From positions 8,432,001 to 8,496,000 of the forward strand of contig NZ_CP160453.1 of NCBI RefSeq assembly GCF_040744945.1: a stretch of DNA of 64,000 nucleotides. The letters run 5' to 3'. The translations under genes and the position numbers were made by a program. The stretch is from Saccharothrix sp. HUAS TT1 (GTDB lineage Bacteria; Actinomycetota; Actinomycetes; Mycobacteriales; Pseudonocardiaceae). Positions 60,344-64,000 of the stretch are shown in pieces; position 1 is the stretch's first letter, and each line of letters begins with the position of its first letter. The notes beneath the pieces are model-generated. The model had not been told where the DNA came from, did not search any database, and saw only the letters and a list, made by a program, of their open reading frames with translations.

Positions 60344-60745
60344 GTGACGGTCGGAGTGCGAGGCGAGCACGTGCACTCCCCGGAACGCCACGTGCCGCCG
60401 CCCGCGCCGCGAAAACCCACCCGGACCCTGTCCGCGGCCGGCGAGCTGCTGCGGGCGCTCGCCGCCCCGGTGCGGATCGCCATCGTGCTGCAGCTGCGCG
60501 AGGCGGACCGGTGCGTGCACGAGCTGGTCGAGGCGCTGGGCGTGGCCCAACCGCTGATCAGCCAGCACCTGCGCGTGCTCAAGGCCGCGGGCGTGGTGCA
60601 CGGCGAGCGGCACGGCCGCGAGGTCGTCTACCGGCTCGTAGACGAGCACCTGGCGCACATCGTGGTGGACGCCGTGACCCACGTCGACGAGGGGCCGCGT
60701 GGTATCAACGAGACCGACCGGACCCCCCGGACGGAGGAGATGTGA
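60344..60745 (+). CDS. ArsR/SmtB family metal-responsive repressor
   Basis: This 133-residue winged-helix regulator (LLRALAAPVRIAIVLQLREA; HELVEALGVAQPLISQHLRV) has a His-rich N-terminus (EHVHSPERH) and C-terminal DEHLAHIVVDAVTHVDE, which can supply alpha5 metal ligands. GTG 60344 is chosen for GGGAGG just upstream; GTG 60332 has none. The order arsR-zur matches the mycobacterial smtB-furB(zur) operon. It overlaps zur by 4 bp. Confidence 0.9.
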   Translation: MTVGVRGEHVHSPERHVPPPAPRKPTRTLSAAGELLRALAAPVRIAIVLQLREADRCVHELVEALGVAQPLISQHLRVLKAAGVVHGERHGREVVYRLVDEHLAHIVVDAVTHVDEGPRGINETDRTPRTEEM

Positions 60746-61173
60746 CCACTAGCGAGCGCCCGACCACCGCGGTGCCGGGGCTGCGTTCGACCAAGCAGCG
60801 CACCGCCGTGTCCAAGTTGCTCGACTCGCTCGGCGAGTTCCGCTCGGCCCAGGAGCTGCACGAGGAGCTGCGCAAGCGGGGCGAGGGCATCGGCCTGACC
60901 ACGGTGTACCGCACGCTGCAGTCGCTGGCCGACGCGGGCGAGGTGGACGTGCTGCGCACCGACTCGGGCGAGGCGATCTACCGCCGCTGCTCGCAGCACC
61001 ACCACCACCACCTGGTGTGCCGCAACTGCGGCCGCACGGTCGAGGTGGAGGGCCCCGCGGTGGAGAAGTGGGCCGACCGGGTCGCGGCGGAGAATGGGTT
61101 CGTCGAGGTCAGCCACACCGTGGAGATCTTCGGCACCTGCCGCGAGTGCTGCGGGAAGGCTCAGCCCTCGTAG
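60742..61173 (+). CDS. zur: Zinc uptake regulator (Fur family)
   Basis: This 143-residue Fur-family repressor has the winged helix TKQRTAVSKLLDSLGEFRSA and GIGLTTVYRTLQSLADAG. It also has the His-run HHHHHLVCRNCGRTVEV with a structural zinc Cys pair, and the C-terminal CRECC pair. The position after an SmtB-type gene and the overlap ATGTGA identify it as Zur rather than Fur. It represses zinc import and zinc-independent paralogues when zinc is ample. The last 13 bp overlap the convergent TIGR03943 gene. Confidence 0.92.
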   Translation: MTTSERPTTAVPGLRSTKQRTAVSKLLDSLGEFRSAQELHEELRKRGEGIGLTTVYRTLQSLADAGEVDVLRTDSGEAIYRRCSQHHHHHLVCRNCGRTVEVEGPAVEKWADRVAAENGFVEVSHTVEIFGTCRECCGKAQPS

Positions 61174-61865
61174 GTGTCCTCGGGCGTGGCGATCGGCGTC
61201 ACCCGCGAGACGGTGAACGTCGGCACGAACGCGGTCTCCTTGGTCGCCGAGCCGGGCACCACCCGGCCGGTGGCCCGGACCCACTGGTCGGTCGGCAGGG
61301 CGGCGAAGTCCTGGCCGGTCATCCTCGCCTTGACCGGCGAGGCGTCGGCGGCGCAGCACGAGATGGTCAGCCGGGCGATGAACACGTCGGCGTCCTTGCG
61401 CACCACGAACCCGGTCAGCTCGACCGTGCGGTCGTCCAGCGAGCCGGAGTCGTCCCAGGCGGTGCGGGTGACGAACTCGGAGATGGTCAGCGGCACGACC
61501 GCGTCCGACGGCAGCGGCGCGAACCCGCTGGACGCCCTGGACTCCTGGGCGGCGTTGCGGTCGGACCGGTTGACCGTGTCCGCGCCGAGCGCGGGCGGGC
61601 TGATCAGGAACACCGCCAGCACCGGCAGCAGCAGCATCCACGGGCTGCGGGACGTGCCGTGCTCGTGCCCGCCGTGGTGCGGCAGGCCGCCGCGGACGTC
61701 GCGGACGATCGAGACCAGCGCCAGCGCCACCATGACCGCGCCGGTGCCGACCAGCCACGGTTGCAGCGACTCCTTGACGTACCGCAGGTAGGTGCCGGTC
61801 AGCGCCAGCTTCAGCAGCGCGCCGCCGAGCAGGACCAGCAGGATGTTCTGCGTCTCACGCCTCAT
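61161..61865 (-). CDS. TIGR03943 family permease subunit (YcgQ-like)
   Basis: This 234-residue protein has three or four helices in the first 110 residues, with a His-rich linker GLPHHGGHEHGTS. An outer or cytoplasmic beta-rich domain follows with VELTGFVVRKDADVFIARLT, CCAADA and the DEWVRATG-like WVRATGRVVPG. It pairs with the DUF318 permease 12 bp upstream, as ycgQ-ycgR do in Bacillus subtilis, where Zur controls them. The gene is convergent with zur itself. Confidence 0.88.
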   Translation of the reverse strand: MRRETQNILLVLLGGALLKLALTGTYLRYVKESLQPWLVGTGAVMVALALVSIVRDVRGGLPHHGGHEHGTSRSPWMLLLPVLAVFLISPPALGADTVNRSDRNAAQESRASSGFAPLPSDAVVPLTISEFVTRTAWDDSGSLDDRTVELTGFVVRKDADVFIARLTISCCAADASPVKARMTGQDFAALPTDQWVRATGRVVPGSATKETAFVPTFTVSRVTPIATPEDTYEG

Positions 61866-61877
61866 GGTCGCTCCGCC

Positions 61878-62888
61878 TCACAGGAACACCGCTCCCGCCG
61901 CCAGGGCCGACGCGATCGCCACCACGAACGTGGCCGGGGCGAAGCGCGCCGCGAAGGACTTGCCGAACGCGCCCGCCTGCAGCGCGATGAGCTTGACGTC
62001 GACCGCCGGGCCGACCACCAGGAACACCAGCCGGGGCAGCAGCGGCAGCGCCGACATGGAGGCCGCGACGAACGCGTCGGCCTCGCTGCACAGCGCCAGC
62101 ACCACGGCCAGCAGCGACAGCACCACCACGGCGAGCACGACCTGGCCGCCCAGCGTCTCCAGCCACGCCTGCGGCACGAGCACGTTGAACGCCGCCGCGA
62201 ACACCCCGCCGAGCACCAGGAACCCGCCCGCGTCGACCAGGTCGTGCCGCGCGGTCTCGGCGAACACCACCCAGCGCGACGTGCCGTCGTTGTCCGGCAG
62301 CCGGCGCAGGGCGCGCTCGGCGATCCACTCGGCCTTGCCGAACCGGGTCCACAGCCAGCCCATGACGATCGCGGTGAGCAGCGCGCCGAAGAACCGCGCG
62401 GGCACCATCATCGGCGCGTTGGGGAACGCCACGGCGGTGGCGACCAGCACGATCGGGTTCACGGCGGGCGCGGCGAGCAGGAACGTCAACGCCACCGCGG
62501 GCGCCACGCCCTGCTGCATCAGCCGGCGGGCGACGGGCACGGAGGCGCACTCGCAGCCGGGCAGCGCGACCCCGGCGACCCCGGCGACGGGCACCGCCAC
62601 GGCCGTCTTGCGGGGCAGCGCCCGCCGCAGCGCGCCGGCCGGGATGAACGCCGCGATCGCGCCGCTGATCAGCACGCCGAGCACGAGGAAGGGCAGGGCC
62701 TGCACGCAGACCGCGACGAACACGGTGGACGCGGTGCGCAGCACCGGCACGTCGAGCACGCCGACCAGCCAGTCCTGCAACACCAGCGCCAGCACGAGCA
62801 GCGCGCAGAGCACTTCCAGCGAAGTGATCTTCCAGCGCGGCGGCGTGCGGCGCGGGCGCGATCCGCGGATCTCGCCAGTGATTGTCAC
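61878..62888 (-). CDS. DUF318/UPF0718 permease (YcgR-like)
   Basis: This 336-residue protein has about eight helices and the family hallmarks ALPFLVLGVLISGAIAAFIP, GVALPGCECASVPVARRLM and FLLAAPAVNPIVLVATAVAF, with a Cys pair in PGCEC. GTG 62888 is the start. It is first in a two-gene operon with the TIGR03943 subunit. A role in zinc homeostasis is inferred from the Bacillus pair and the adjacent zur; no clear Zur box was found upstream. Confidence 0.88.
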   Translation of the reverse strand: MTITGEIRGSRPRRTPPRWKITSLEVLCALLVLALVLQDWLVGVLDVPVLRTASTVFVAVCVQALPFLVLGVLISGAIAAFIPAGALRRALPRKTAVAVPVAGVAGVALPGCECASVPVARRLMQQGVAPAVALTFLLAAPAVNPIVLVATAVAFPNAPMMVPARFFGALLTAIVMGWLWTRFGKAEWIAERALRRLPDNDGTSRWVVFAETARHDLVDAGGFLVLGGVFAAAFNVLVPQAWLETLGGQVVLAVVVLSLLAVVLALCSEADAFVAASMSALPLLPRLVFLVVGPAVDVKLIALQAGAFGKSFAARFAPATFVVAIASALAAGAVFL

Positions 62889-62959
62889 TTTCGAGATGAT
62901 GCCAGAACCACCGCCCGCACCTCACCGACCTCCGTCGGGTCTTCACCCAGGCGGGAGGT

Positions 62960-64000
62960 TCAGCGGCTGAGGTAGGAGAACCGGCGGACGTGCGGAGTCC
63001 ACGCCTGGAACGCGGTCAGGTCCGGCAGGGTGACCAGTTCGGTGACCTCTTCCAGCCCCTGGTGCAGCCTCGACCACTGGGCCGCGGCGTCCTGCCCGAC
63101 GGATCCGACGACCGGCGAGTGGCCGTCCCGGGGCAGCAGGTCCGCCGCGAACGACACCCACGGCGTGGCCGGGTCGCGGTGCACGAGGCCACCGCGGGCG
63201 TCGTCCGACTTCGGCGCGTCGAACACGTCGGCGGCCAGGGCGGGCGCGGCGGCGGTCACCCCCAGCAGCACGACCACCGCCTGGAACTCGCCGGGGCGGC
63301 CCGCGGCGCCGAGGAAGCCGGCGGCGTCACCGAGGAAGCGGGTCGCCCGGATCATCCGGTACACGTTCAGCAGCCGCTTCGCCGCGCGCGGTGTGCCCAC
63401 CAGGTGTTCCAGCGCGCTCAGGAACTCCAGCTCGGGCCTGGTCAGCAGCCGGGCGGGCGCGGGCGAACGCGGTGCGTCCAGTTGCGCGCCCGCCTCGATC
63501 TCCAGCTCGGCCGACGGCGCCGGCGCGGGGCGCGGTTCCGCGGTGGACCGGTCGGACGGGGTGGCGGTCTTGGTCTCGACCATCGAGCTCAGCACCGAGC
63601 CCAGGCTGCCCCGGGGCATCTCGGGCAGCGTGAACGGGATGTTGATGATCTTCTCCAGGTAGTCCTCCGGCAGCACCCGCCACGACGACGGCGTAGTTCC
63701 GGGACCGCGCAGGACGTCCGCGTAGTGGCTGCGCAGGGACCCGACGAGCCAGCGCGGGTCCACGCCGAGCACCACGACGAACAGGTCCATCGCCAGCAGC
63801 AGGTGCACGGCCTCCAGCACCTGCACCACCTGCCGCGGCTCGCACCGGTCGAGGTCGTCGATGTGCAGCACCACGCGGTCGATGGGCCTGGACTCCGGGT
63901 CGACGTCCGGGTTCGCCCGCCAGTCCGCCAGCAGCGCGACCAGCTGTTCGAAGTCCTTGCGCAGCGTCGGCACGGTGCCGAGGTCGCGCGTGTAGGTGTC
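62960..64000 (-). CDS. KAP-family P-loop NTPase (5' part outside window)
   Basis: The C-terminal 346 residues or so of a KAP NTPase are visible; the frame stays open to the window edge, so Walker A lies beyond it. Walker B is clear in VVLHIDDLDRCEPRQVVQVL, followed by LLLAMDLFVVVLGVDPRWL and a later RAAKRLLNVYRMIRATRF sensor-like region, all typical of the family. KAP NTPases are membrane-linked signalling or defence ATPases in bacteria. A Pro/Ala/Glu-rich insert lies near the middle. The function here is undetermined. Confidence 0.8.
   Translation of the reverse strand, partial: DTYTRDLGTVPTLRKDFEQLVALLADWRANPDVDPESRPIDRVVLHIDDLDRCEPRQVVQVLEAVHLLLAMDLFVVVLGVDPRWLVGSLRSHYADVLRGPGTTPSSWRVLPEDYLEKIINIPFTLPEMPRGSLGSVLSSMVETKTATPSDRSTAEPRPAPAPSAELEIEAGAQLDAPRSPAPARLLTRPELEFLSALEHLVGTPRAAKRLLNVYRMIRATRFLGDAAGFLGAAGRPGEFQAVVVLLGVTAAAPALAADVFDAPKSDDARGGLVHRDPATPWVSFAADLLPRDGHSPVVGSVGQDAAAQWSRLHQGLEEVTELVTLPDLTAFQAWTPHVRRFSYLSR

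Noticed and set aside
62889..62960. Zur box upstream of the DUF318 permease
   Set aside because: TCA-N9-TGA arms only; the inner bases do not match TGAAAATGATTTTCA well enough.

Overview
The window is 64 kb of very G+C-rich actinobacterial chromosome. Gene content (DUF3145, S-adenosyl methyltransferase of the DUF574 type, three-subunit transhydrogenase, HelD, ECF41 sigma factor, a pSAM2-like integrative element) and the many GTG/TTG starts point to a filamentous actinomycete of the Pseudonocardiaceae type (Saccharothrix, Actinosynnema or Lentzea-like). That placement is inferred from family knowledge, not from a marker gene.

Left third (1-31 kb): a truncated ABC exporter, a convergent intergenic region filled with a nested palindrome and a tandem repeat, DUF3145, an oxidoreductase/TetR pair, a secreted GDSL esterase, HelD, a MarR-crcB-crcB operon, a methyltransferase followed by a GGDEF/EAL protein with degenerate active sites, the pnt operon, a nitric oxide synthase, and an FAD monooxygenase divergent from its TetR regulator with two clear operators. 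Next come a macrolide-type glycosyltransferase broken by a one-base frameshift and preceded by a 9-codon leaderless uORF, an ABC-2 transporter/XRE operon, a P450-ferredoxin pair, a MazEF-type module, and a cell-envelope group (GT2 fused to a dead deacetylase, LCP protein, PASTA lipoprotein).

Middle (31,261-41,485): a complete actinomycete integrative and conjugative element (AICE) sits in the 3' end of a CAU-anticodon tRNA gene. It has a 40-bp att duplication, integrase, excisionase, HUH replication initiator, FtsK/Tra translocase, Spd-like membrane proteins and a GntR-type regulator with repeated TGTACA operators. Its only evident cargo is an AT-richer gene at the left end encoding a HEPN-like protein (R-x4-H motif) with its own leaderless promoter. 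A 550-bp gene-free stretch with a large nested palindrome follows it. This cargo locus is the best candidate for an undescribed, possibly antiphage or element-maintenance system.

Right third (41.5-64 kb): mostly housekeeping and conserved genes: tRNA-Asn, dnaG, an ECF41 sigma factor convergent with its likely target (a carboxymuconolactone decarboxylase with a matching promoter), a serpin, dgt, a SulP transporter next to a carbonic anhydrase that has lost its middle, glyS, an SmtB-Zur zinc operon facing a two-gene permease operon, and a KAP-type P-loop NTPase cut by the right edge. Positions were read by eye; start codons were chosen by ribosome binding sites, overlaps and family lengths.
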